The notes under the pieces were generated by a model that worked only from the letters and a program-made list of their open reading frames with translations, did not search any database and was not told the DNA's origin. Shown here one piece after another: positions 17,545 to 25,865 of a stretch of 64,000 nt of DNA (the first letter of the stretch is position 1; the number at the start of each line of letters is the position of its first letter). Source of the DNA: G963678445 sp963678445 (GTDB taxonomy: Bacteria > Hydrogenedentota > Hydrogenedentia > Hydrogenedentales > G963678445); contig OY782877.1 in assembly GCA_963678445.1 (NCBI GenBank), forward strand, positions 372,001-436,000. Reading direction: 5' to 3'. A program made the position numbers and the translations under genes.

Positions 17545-19578
17545 TTATTCCCCTTCTGCGCGTGATTTTTCATACGCAGCAACGATTTCCTTAGAAACAT
17601 GCTCGGGAACCTCGTCGTAGTGGCTGAATTTCAGTTCGAAGCTACCGCGACCCTGGGTCATACTGCGCAAGTCGGTGGAGTAACGCAGCACTTCGGCTTC
17701 AGGAACGTTGGCGCGGATGCATTGACGTCCGCCGCCCAGTGAGTCCATGCCAAGAATACGGCCACGACGGCTGTTCAGGTCGCCATTGATATCGCCCATG
17801 TACTCTTCAGGCACTGTTACGGCAATCTCCATGACCGGCTCCAGCAAACAAGGTGTTGCTGCTACTACGCCTTTCTGGATAGCCATGGAGGCGGCAATTT
17901 TAAAGGCCATTTCAGAAGAGTCAACGTTATGATAGGAACCAAAGTGTAGCTCAACCACGACGTCTACCACCGGGTTGCCTGAAATAACGCCTTTTTTCAA
18001 GGCATCCTGACAGCCTTTGTCGACGTGGGGAATGTATTGCTTGGGCACCACGCCACCCACAATGCTATCCACAAATTTGTAGCCTTCACCGCGTTCATTA
18101 GGCGAAATGCGCAGGTGTACATCGCCGTACTGACCATGGCCACCAGATTGTTTTTTGTGTTTACCCTGAACGTCGGATTTACCGCGCACGGTTTCACGGT
18201 AGGCCACTTTGGGAACTGTTGTTTCGGCTTCCACATTAAACTTGCGTTTCATGCGATTGAGCAGGATTTCCAATTGCTGGTCGCCCATGCCGCGGATGAC
18301 GTGTTCGCCGGTGGCTTCATCGCGGTAGTGCATGAAGGTAGGATCTTCTTCAGCCAAACGGTTCAGCGCCTCACCGATTTTGTCCGCATCTGCACGCGAT
18401 TTGGGTGAAATTGCGAGCTTGACCATGCTTTCGGGCAACTCAATCATCGGCATTTTAGCCGTCGCTCCCGGCGCAGCAATGGTGTCGCCAAAATGAGTGT
18501 GTTTCAACTTTGTCATGGCGGCCAAGTCGCCCGGGACGACTTCAGCAACCTGAACCTGATCTTTACCGTTGAGCAGATAGAGCTTACCAGTACGCTCTTT
18601 GGAATTGGTGCTGACGTTGTAGAAATCAGAATCCGATTTCAGCGTACCGCTCAACACACGGAACAAGGTAAGCTGGCCGACAAAGGGGTCAACCACCGAA
18701 CGAAACACTTGTGCAAAGAATGGGGCATCGGCGGAAACTTCTATCTCAACATCTTTATCGTCATCTTTGGCGACGACTTTGCGTTGCAATGGGCTGGGGA
18801 ATGAACCGGCAACAACACTTAGCATTTCGTTGATACCAAAGTTTTTGGCCACGCTGCTCGCGAGAATCGGCACTATTTTGCCGGACATGATACCGTTTTG
18901 CAGACCGCTCGTGAACTCTTCTTCGCTAAGCTCCAAGGTCTCCAGGTATTTTTCTGTCAACGCTTCATCTGTTTCCGCCACCGCTTCCATCATCTCCTCC
19001 TTGAGGGACTCAACCATATCCGCCACCGCGCTGGTGTCGCCATTGACGATATTGACGACGGCGCTAAGGTCCGCAGCTTCGCCAACGGGCACGACCAGCG
19101 GCACACAATGCTTACCATAGCTTTCTTGCAGCATCTTGACCACGTCAAAGAAATCTGTGTGTTCGCGATCCAGCTTGTTGACAACAAAGGCATGCGGCAC
19201 ATTGTATCTTGTCGCATACTTCATGGCGTTGTCCGTACCTACCTGCGGGCCTGTGGCAGCATCCACTACGATAAGCAAGCCATCCAGCAACGGTGTGGAG
19301 GCGGCCACTTCACCTACAAAATCGGCATATCCTGGATGGTCTACCAAATGAATCCGTGTGCCTTCCCAATCCACATGGGCCAGCTTCAAAGCAATCGAAT
19401 GCTTTCGATCAATTTCTTCTTCGAGATAATCGCAGACCGTATTGCCATCGTCAATAGTTCCCAAACGATTGGTGATTCCGGCATTGTTCAAAATCTGCTC
19501 GATGAGCATGGTCTTCCCCACACCACCGTGTCCTACGATGCCAACGTTACGCACCTTTCCAGGATCGATCTTAGCCAT
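17545..19578 (-). CDS. Elongation factor G-like GTPase (FusA2 type)
   Basis: A 677-residue translational GTPase with G1 GHGGVGKT (16-23), G4 NKLD, and the domain II-V plan of EF-G (C-terminal GRGSFELKFSHYDEVP). Two features set it apart from the canonical factor. The switch I region reads EEEIDRKHSI, unlike the usual ERERGITI. The G3 motif is D80-HPG-Y84-ADF instead of DTPGHVDF, so the catalytic-type histidine is tyrosine. The same GYADFVGE form occurs in mycobacterial FusA2, reported to bind guanine nucleotide but to lack ribosome-stimulated hydrolysis. A separate canonical fusA is expected elsewhere. Start supported by GGAGG. Own promoter and terminator suggest a single-gene unit. Confidence 0.88.
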   Translation of the reverse strand: MAKIDPGKVRNVGIVGHGGVGKTMLIEQILNNAGITNRLGTIDDGNTVCDYLEEEIDRKHSIALKLAHVDWEGTRIHLVDHPGYADFVGEVAASTPLLDGLLIVVDAATGPQVGTDNAMKYATRYNVPHAFVVNKLDREHTDFFDVVKMLQESYGKHCVPLVVPVGEAADLSAVVNIVNGDTSAVADMVESLKEEMMEAVAETDEALTEKYLETLELSEEEFTSGLQNGIMSGKIVPILASSVAKNFGINEMLSVVAGSFPSPLQRKVVAKDDDKDVEIEVSADAPFFAQVFRSVVDPFVGQLTLFRVLSGTLKSDSDFYNVSTNSKERTGKLYLLNGKDQVQVAEVVPGDLAAMTKLKHTHFGDTIAAPGATAKMPMIELPESMVKLAISPKSRADADKIGEALNRLAEEDPTFMHYRDEATGEHVIRGMGDQQLEILLNRMKRKFNVEAETTVPKVAYRETVRGKSDVQGKHKKQSGGHGQYGDVHLRISPNERGEGYKFVDSIVGGVVPKQYIPHVDKGCQDALKKGVISGNPVVDVVVELHFGSYHNVDSSEMAFKIAASMAIQKGVVAATPCLLEPVMEIAVTVPEEYMGDINGDLNSRRGRILGMDSLGGGRQCIRANVPEAEVLRYSTDLRSMTQGRGSFELKFSHYDEVPEHVSKEIVAAYEKSRAEGE

Positions 19579-19663
19579 TGATTACCTCCGAATCCATGTT
19601 GACAGTCCGAACAAACGGGCTGTGTAATTAATGATTTCAATGAAAAAGTTATAGGGACAAAAA

Positions 19664-19693
19664 AGTATACAACTTAAGTGTAACGACACTCAA
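19664..19693 (-). promoter_or_regulatory. Probable promoter of the EF-G-like gene
   Basis: On the minus strand TTGAGT (19688-19693) and TATACT (19664-19669) are 18 bases apart, about 85 bases upstream of the start codon. Confidence 0.5.
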
Positions 19694-19755
19694 CTTTGTG
19701 TTATATACCATAAAAACCTATGCCGGAAACGTAGCTCAGAAAACAACGAAAACCT

Positions 19756-21147
19756 TCATATTTCCAATTGGTACTTCTGTAAGCGATAGCGCAGGGAACG
19801 TGCACTTAGCCCAAGGAGCTGTGCTGCACGCTTTTGGGAATAGTGTCCTTTCCGAAGCGCTTGCTTTATCAATTCCATTTCAATCGCCGCAATATGCCCT
19901 TCCAGATCCAAGCCGGCCTCGGGTAATGTTGTCGTACAACGTGCCTCGGCTTCAGGGCTATAATCGCGGATTTGAGGTGGCAGATCGACAGGGGTGATGG
20001 TATCGCCGCCACACAAGGCTATCGCACGTTCTATCACATTGCCTAGTTCCCGCACGTTTCCCGGCCATGCATAGCAATTCAGAATTTCCTGTGCATCGTT
20101 ATCAATCGCCATGGTTTCCCGCGCCATATTATTGGCATGGTGCTGTATGAAATGACGGGTCAATAACGGAATATCTTCAGCGCGTTCGCGCAAGGCGGGC
20201 ACATGAATAGGGATCACGTTGAGACGATAAAACAGATCTTTGCGAAAATCACCCTCGTCCACCATCGCTTCCAGATTGCGGTTGGTCGCAGAAATAAGAC
20301 GCACATCTACTTTGATGGATGAGGTTCCTCCTACCGGTGTTACGGTGTTATTGTCCAACACACGTAACAATTTCACTTGCAGCATTAGTGGCATTTCACC
20401 GATTTCATCCAGAAAAACCGTGCCGCCATTGGCCACAACGAATAATCCTTCCTTATCCTCCGTGGCTCCTGTAAACGCCCCTTTCTTATAGCCAAAGAGC
20501 TCACTTTCCAAAAGACTTTCAGGGATGCCCCCGCAATTGATCGCGATGAAAGGCTTGTCGGCGCGGTTACTTAATTGATGCAACTCACGAGCGACCAATT
20601 CTTTGCCCGCACCACTCTCGCCATGAATGGCTACGGTGCTGGGCAGATCGGCAACCCGGCGAATCATGGAAAGCACTTCCTGGAAGCCTGTGCTTTTCCC
20701 GATCATCGGAGTCAGCTTGCGATGGCGCACCTGGTCCTTTTTCAACGCGGCATTTTCACGCATCAGATTGCGCTTCTCTATAGCACGTTCGATACGAACA
20801 CGAATTTCATCGTTGGTTTTGAACGGTTTCTGAAGATAATCCGCAGCGCCGCGACGCATCGCCTCAATTGCGGTCTCCACCGAACCATGCGCCGTCATCA
20901 TAATCGCAGGCGTGGTCGGCGCATGCTCACGCAGCCAGCTCAGTAACTCCATGCCCGCATTGCGGTCGTTCCCCATGTATAAATCGGTGAGTACGACGTC
21001 GAACTGGGCCTCTTTAAGCAGTTGACATGCCTGAGTGACATCGGAGGCGCTTTTGACGGTATAGCCCGCGTTCTCCAACACAATTTCTAAAAGCTCGCGC
21101 ATGCTTAACTCGTCGTCAACGACAAGAATCTGATGTGGCAAAGTCAC
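19756..21147 (-). CDS. pilR: NtrC-family response regulator, PilR-like
   Basis: A 463-residue sigma-54 activator. Receiver domain (about 1-120) with acidic pocket VVDDE and phospho-acceptor Asp in VVLTDLYMG; central AAA+ domain (about 145-380) with Walker A GESGAGKE, the sigma-54-contacting GAFTGA loop and FLDEIGEM; C-terminal Fis-type helix-turn-helix (KRAAQLLGLSARSLRYRL). PilR turns on pilin transcription from sigma-54 promoters. GTG start with TAGGAG eight bases upstream. It lies directly after pilS-pilT on the same strand, which supports a pilus role rather than nitrogen control; no pilin gene is visible in the window. Confidence 0.85.
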   Translation of the reverse strand: MTLPHQILVVDDELSMRELLEIVLENAGYTVKSASDVTQACQLLKEAQFDVVLTDLYMGNDRNAGMELLSWLREHAPTTPAIMMTAHGSVETAIEAMRRGAADYLQKPFKTNDEIRVRIERAIEKRNLMRENAALKKDQVRHRKLTPMIGKSTGFQEVLSMIRRVADLPSTVAIHGESGAGKELVARELHQLSNRADKPFIAINCGGIPESLLESELFGYKKGAFTGATEDKEGLFVVANGGTVFLDEIGEMPLMLQVKLLRVLDNNTVTPVGGTSSIKVDVRLISATNRNLEAMVDEGDFRKDLFYRLNVIPIHVPALRERAEDIPLLTRHFIQHHANNMARETMAIDNDAQEILNCYAWPGNVRELGNVIERAIALCGGDTITPVDLPPQIRDYSPEAEARCTTTLPEAGLDLEGHIAAIEMELIKQALRKGHYSQKRAAQLLGLSARSLRYRLQKYQLEI

Positions 21148-21210
21148 TCCTGTTACTCCTATTGATTCACACCCTATCCATCACCTGATACTTCAAATCC
21201 ACTTCCCAAA

Positions 21211-22833
21211 TTACTCCGTCGCCGCAGGCAAACGTACAATCATGGAAGCGCCGCCACTGGGACGTGATGCTACTTGGATGACGCCATTGTGGGCATTAAT
21301 GATGCGCATACACACGGCAAGTCCCATACCGACACCGCGCTCTTTTTCTGTATAGAACGGTTCAAAAATACGAGCAACCTTGTCAGGATCTATCCCCGGA
21401 CCTTCATCATCAAAGCGAATCTCAATGGGCCCCCGGTCATGTTGCACGGTAATCCTGAGCGTACCGTTCTCCTGCATCGCCTCGATGGCATTTTGCGCAA
21501 GATTGGTAAAAACCTGGCGAATTTTAACTGGATCTCCCAATACTACGCAGGGTTCCGACCCGGTTTGGATATGTAACTGCAGAGCATCGGCATGGGCATA
21601 CTTACGACGCAACTGCCCTTCCAGTTCCTGCACCAATTGATTGAGCTCAACCCGCTCCTGACGCTTGCTTGGGTCACGCGCAAAATCCAGAAACCCCGAT
21701 ACTATCTCATTAAGATGATCCGACTCCCGTATTGCAATATGAGATAGTCGCTCTACCATTCGCGGCGTATCCAGATTGCGCGACAGTTCATCCATTGCAC
21801 CACGAATCGCCGCCACCGGATTTCGTATTTCATGCGCCAGACCCGCCAGTTGTTCGCCAATGGCCGCCATACGATCCTGTTGCTGCAGCTCCTGACGCAT
21901 ACGGGCCATCTCGGTAAGATCGGTGAACGACGCAATCAAGCCATTGACCCGTTGGCGTCCATCGCGGATACGGTTGGTCGTCAATCCCAGCAGCTTGGTT
22001 TTATCTGGGGCCGTTGCAGCATAAAATTCGTAGCTGGAAAAATCTTTTTCCAGGCGTAGCGCCGTGGTAATAGGGCATTCGACCTCGGAAGCTCCCCGCA
22101 TCACCCCATCAACATGGCGTCCTGCAACATTCCCTTCTTCCAGGCCCAAAATATGACACCCGGCCTTGTTCACCGCGATCACCAACCCCTTGGTGTCGGT
22201 AATAATGAATCCACTCTTGAGGTTGTCCAGAATCTCACGCTGAAACTGCTTCATACCGCTGACGCGCTGATTCCAGTATCCGCTAATGAAGGCGGTGAAA
22301 AAAAAGGCAATGCCCTGAATAAGAAAATTGTACCAGTGCGTAAGCGGATCGATGCTGTGTGCAACAGACATGGCGAATTGAAAAAACATGAAGGCGGAGG
22401 CCAATGATGCAAAGACGAAGCCCTGCAACAGGCCCATCAATACACCCGCTTCCAGAATCACGATCACAAGCAGGAAGGTATAGAAACTGTTCTGGCCTTT
22501 GGTGAAACTGATCGTGACTGCAACTACGCCAAAATCCACCAGCATCTGAGTCCAGGTAAGAATGGCCGAAACGGATTGCTGCTTACGCAGCACCACCAGG
22601 TACCAGACGCTACTGGCAAATGCAGATGCGTACAGTGCTAAGAGAAAATAACTCCAGTGCGACTGACCAAGGGAAAGAAGCCCCATACCTACGGCCACTA
22701 CCAGCAGCATGCCAATACGCCCGGCACCCACCCACCATAGCCAATGATTGGGACCATCATACGAGGGGTGAAGACGGCCCAGAAAAGCACCTAGTTGTTG
22801 ATTTGATAGTAACTTACGAAAAAGTAAACTCAC
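21211..22833 (-). CDS. pilS: Membrane histidine kinase, PilS-like
   Basis: A 540-residue sensor kinase. About six membrane segments occupy residues ~25-190, followed by a PAS domain (ILDNLKSGFIITDTKG...CHILGLEEGN), the HisKA phospho-acceptor LAHEIRNPVAAIRGA, and a HATPase domain with N box NLAQNAIEAM, G1 DEGPGI and G2 GVGMGLAVC. This matches PilS, which senses pilin in the membrane and phosphorylates PilR. The GTG start overlaps the pilT stop codon (GTGA), so the two are translationally coupled. The cognate regulator gene follows 63 bases downstream. Confidence 0.85.
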   Translation of the reverse strand: MSLLFRKLLSNQQLGAFLGRLHPSYDGPNHWLWWVGAGRIGMLLVVAVGMGLLSLGQSHWSYFLLALYASAFASSVWYLVVLRKQQSVSAILTWTQMLVDFGVVAVTISFTKGQNSFYTFLLVIVILEAGVLMGLLQGFVFASLASAFMFFQFAMSVAHSIDPLTHWYNFLIQGIAFFFTAFISGYWNQRVSGMKQFQREILDNLKSGFIITDTKGLVIAVNKAGCHILGLEEGNVAGRHVDGVMRGASEVECPITTALRLEKDFSSYEFYAATAPDKTKLLGLTTNRIRDGRQRVNGLIASFTDLTEMARMRQELQQQDRMAAIGEQLAGLAHEIRNPVAAIRGAMDELSRNLDTPRMVERLSHIAIRESDHLNEIVSGFLDFARDPSKRQERVELNQLVQELEGQLRRKYAHADALQLHIQTGSEPCVVLGDPVKIRQVFTNLAQNAIEAMQENGTLRITVQHDRGPIEIRFDDEGPGIDPDKVARIFEPFYTEKERGVGMGLAVCMRIINAHNGVIQVASRPSGGASMIVRLPAATE

Positions 22834-23903
22834 ATCCCTTTATCCAGCAGGTTTTGCAGTCCTTCCGGATTCGAACTGCGTTTGAAAGCCATCTCCGTGG
22901 AAACCACGCCACGCCGCATAAGCCGGTACAAGGATTGGTTCATACTCATCATCCCCTCCCCCTTACCAATTTCGATCATCGACGGAATCTGCTCCAGCTT
23001 TTCGGCGCGTATCAGCGAGCGAATCGCAGGATTCGGCATCATGATTTCCATCCCAAGCACACGCCCCATGCCATCAGCACGAGGAATCAATTGCTGTACA
23101 ACCACCCCCTCCAATACAAACGATAACTGCGTGCGCACCTGCGCCTGCTGGCCCTCTGGGAAAACGTCGATAATACGGTTGATGGTTTGCAAGGCATCAT
23201 TGGTGTGCAACGTCGCAAAGGCCAAGTGCCCCGTTTCCGCCACCGTCAACGCCGCCTGAATAGTCTCCGTGTCTCTCATTTCACCAATAAGAATAACATC
23301 TGGGTCCTGACGTAATACCCGCTTCAGGGAAGCTGAAAACGATTTCGTATCCGAGTGCACCTCACGTTGATTGATAACGGCGCGGTTATGCGAATGCAGA
23401 TACTCGATAGGGTCCTCAATGGTAATAATGTGCACATTACGTTCATGATTAATCTTATCAATAACCGCAGCCAATGTCGTCGATTTACCACTACCCGTTG
23501 GCCCACAAATCAAAACCAGCCCTGTTGGGCGATAAGCGAAATCGGCAATTATCCGTGGCAAACCCAGCTGTTCAAAACTCATGATCTCAAAGGGAATGGC
23601 ACGAAACGCGGCCACTACCGACCCTCGATCGCGGTAAACATTGAGACGAAAACGACTGAGTCCATCGATACCAAAAGACATATCGCATTCTTTTTCCGAC
23701 TCAAACTCCGCCACCTGATCCTCATTCATCACCGAATAAATAACTTCCTGCGTATCCTCAGGCGTCAGGCGGTCATATCCCGGCAACATTTCAAGGCCAC
23801 CATGGATACGTATCATAGGGGGAGCACCCACCACAATATGCATATCACTGGCGCCCTCACGAATCATTTTCGTCAACAATTCTTTGATGCTTGGTGCGGC
23901 CAT
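22830..23903 (-). CDS. pilT: Type IV pilus retraction ATPase PilT
   Basis: A 357-residue hexameric ATPase powering pilus retraction at the cytoplasmic face of the inner membrane. It shows EGASDMHIVVGAPPMIRI, Walker A GPTGSGKST, Asp box IEDPIEYLH, Walker B VILIGEMRDTET, His box GHLAFATLHTNDA and the PilT C-terminal VVQQLIPRADGMGRV...EIMMPNPAIRSLIRAEK (the AIRNLIRE-type motif needed for retraction). The start is the ATG at 23903 with GGAGGAG seven bases upstream; 22 further residues in the open frame look non-coding. Normal family length. It sits between pilB and pilS. Confidence 0.96.
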   Translation of the reverse strand: MAAPSIKELLTKMIREGASDMHIVVGAPPMIRIHGGLEMLPGYDRLTPEDTQEVIYSVMNEDQVAEFESEKECDMSFGIDGLSRFRLNVYRDRGSVVAAFRAIPFEIMSFEQLGLPRIIADFAYRPTGLVLICGPTGSGKSTTLAAVIDKINHERNVHIITIEDPIEYLHSHNRAVINQREVHSDTKSFSASLKRVLRQDPDVILIGEMRDTETIQAALTVAETGHLAFATLHTNDALQTINRIIDVFPEGQQAQVRTQLSFVLEGVVVQQLIPRADGMGRVLGMEIMMPNPAIRSLIRAEKLEQIPSMIEIGKGEGMMSMNQSLYRLMRRGVVSTEMAFKRSSNPEGLQNLLDKGM

Positions 23904-24067
23904 GGCCGTTCTCCTCCCGTTAACAGACAGGCGTGCATGTGTATCCACATTGTCAACCTGCCTGCGCATTCCCCAGTTGCAACCTAAACGGTCAATTGGT
24001 GTCTTTTTATCTCAACCCCCTACATTTATGTCGAGTGTCTACGTATTTTCCTCCAAGACAACGTGCG

Positions 24068-25798
24068 CTAATCCGCCACCGTATGCTCCAGTACCTGCTC
24101 TATGGAAGTAAGGCCTTGCGCTGCCTTGGCCAAGGCATTCTGACGCAGCGTACGCATACCACAGGCGACCGCCTGTTCCTTAATCTGATACCCCGTCGCA
24201 CGCTCTAAAACCAACGGTTGTAATTCCGGCCAATTCAGCATCACCTCGATCACGGCAACACGCCCCCGATAGCCCGTATCCTTACAACGACTACAGCCGC
24301 GTCCCCGAACGAAATGAATCTCTTCCATATAATCAAAGCCGCGATATTGAATCCGCTCCAACACATCCTCCGGCACCGCAATCGGCTCCTTGCACTCCGT
24401 GCAGACCCGTTTCAACAGACGCTGTGCGGCCGCCAAAGCAACGGACGACTGCACCAAAAACGGTTCCATCCCCATATCCGTCAAACGGGGAAAAACGCCC
24501 GAGGCATCATTCGTATGCAAGGTACTCAAGACCAAGTGACCGGTCAACGCTGCCTTCACCGCCACATCCGCCGTCTCACCATCACGGATTTCACCCACCA
24601 TTACAATATTGGGGTCCTGACGCAAGATCTGGCGCAATGCCTCGGCAAATGTAAAGCCAATTCGTGACTGCACCTGCACTTGGTTAATACCATACAATTC
24701 GTACTCAACCGGATCTTCCACCGTAACGATATTCGTCTCAATCGAATTGAGCTTGTGCAAGGCGCTATACAGCGTCGTCGTCTTACCACTACCCGTAGGC
24801 CCCGTCATCAGAATCATGCCATGGGGCAACTTCAGCGCCTCTTTAAACGCTGCCATCGGCTGCGGTTCAAAGCCCATCTTGTCCAGGTCCAACGTGAGGC
24901 TACCCTTATCCAACACACGCAACACCACCTTCTCCCCATGCTTACAAGGCAGAAAGGCTACACGAAAATCGATCTCACGTCCCTTGTAGCGCATACGGCA
25001 ACGACCGTCCTGCGGCAAACGGTGCTCATCGATACGACACCCCGCCAAAATCTTCAGGCGTGCAATAATATTCTGTTGCAACGACTTGGGCGGCGCCTTC
25101 GCCTCCTCCAGCGTACCATCGACGCGATACCGAATTCGGATATTCTTCTCAAACGGTTCAATGTGAATATCACTCGCGCCCCGTTCCAAGCCATTGAAGA
25201 GAATAAGCCGCGTCAATTTTTTTACCGGCTCATCCTCCGCCCCCGTCTCCAGGCTCGAGACGTCCTCCAAATCATCTTCCGGGCGTTCCGACACCTCCTC
25301 CATCTTCTCATCCGCCCCCTCCTCCCCCACCAACGACTCATACAAATGCTCCGCCTTGTCCCCCCCATAATGCTTCTCAATCGCCCCCGTCAGCTCAGAA
25401 GCCACCGCCACCACCGGCTCAATCTCATAACTGGTGAGCATCCGCAAATCATCCAAGGCCATGATATTCAGCGGATTCGCCATCGCCAAGGTCAATACAT
25501 CCCCCGTCACCGAGACCGGCAGCATCTGATACTGGCGCGCCAAGGTTTCAGGAACCTCGGCCAAAACCTCTTTGGGAATCGAATAGTGCGCTACGCGAAT
25601 ATGCGGAATCCCCAGTTGCTCACTCAACGTGACCACCAGGTCTTCTTCCCCCAAATACCCTTTATCTACCAGTAAATCAGGTAGGCTACGTCCCGTCGTG
25701 CGGTGCAAATTAATGCATTCACGCAATTGCTCCTCAGTAACCAGCCCCTGCTCCAGCAACATATCCGGCAAACGCTTTTTGGCGATTTTCGTGCTCAA
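24068..25798 (-). CDS. pilB: Type IV pilus assembly ATPase PilB
   Basis: A 576-residue extension motor. The N-terminal MshEN/T2SSE_N domain (about 8-160) has two tandem 24-residue half-motifs starting RLPDMLLEQGLV and SLPDLLVDKGYL; both have Pro where c-di-GMP-binding versions have Gly, so nucleotide sensing may be lost. The motor domain shows ASDIHIEP, Walker A GPTGSGKTTT, VEDPVEYELYGINQVQV, Walker B NIVMVGEIRDGET and GHLVLSTLHTNDA. Two CxxC pairs (CTEC, CSRC) form the PilB zinc finger. The start is TTG at 25798 with AGGAGG six bases upstream. Upstream is the MshEN-DnaA gene. Confidence 0.95.
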   Translation of the reverse strand: MSTKIAKKRLPDMLLEQGLVTEEQLRECINLHRTTGRSLPDLLVDKGYLGEEDLVVTLSEQLGIPHIRVAHYSIPKEVLAEVPETLARQYQMLPVSVTGDVLTLAMANPLNIMALDDLRMLTSYEIEPVVAVASELTGAIEKHYGGDKAEHLYESLVGEEGADEKMEEVSERPEDDLEDVSSLETGAEDEPVKKLTRLILFNGLERGASDIHIEPFEKNIRIRYRVDGTLEEAKAPPKSLQQNIIARLKILAGCRIDEHRLPQDGRCRMRYKGREIDFRVAFLPCKHGEKVVLRVLDKGSLTLDLDKMGFEPQPMAAFKEALKLPHGMILMTGPTGSGKTTTLYSALHKLNSIETNIVTVEDPVEYELYGINQVQVQSRIGFTFAEALRQILRQDPNIVMVGEIRDGETADVAVKAALTGHLVLSTLHTNDASGVFPRLTDMGMEPFLVQSSVALAAAQRLLKRVCTECKEPIAVPEDVLERIQYRGFDYMEEIHFVRGRGCSRCKDTGYRGRVAVIEVMLNWPELQPLVLERATGYQIKEQAVACGMRTLRQNALAKAAQGLTSIEQVLEHTVAD

Positions 25799-25865
25799 TA
25801 TCGCCCTCCTTTCTCAATGTCTTCTCTTTATATCATACCTGAGAGAAGACTTTTTTTCAGGAGCT

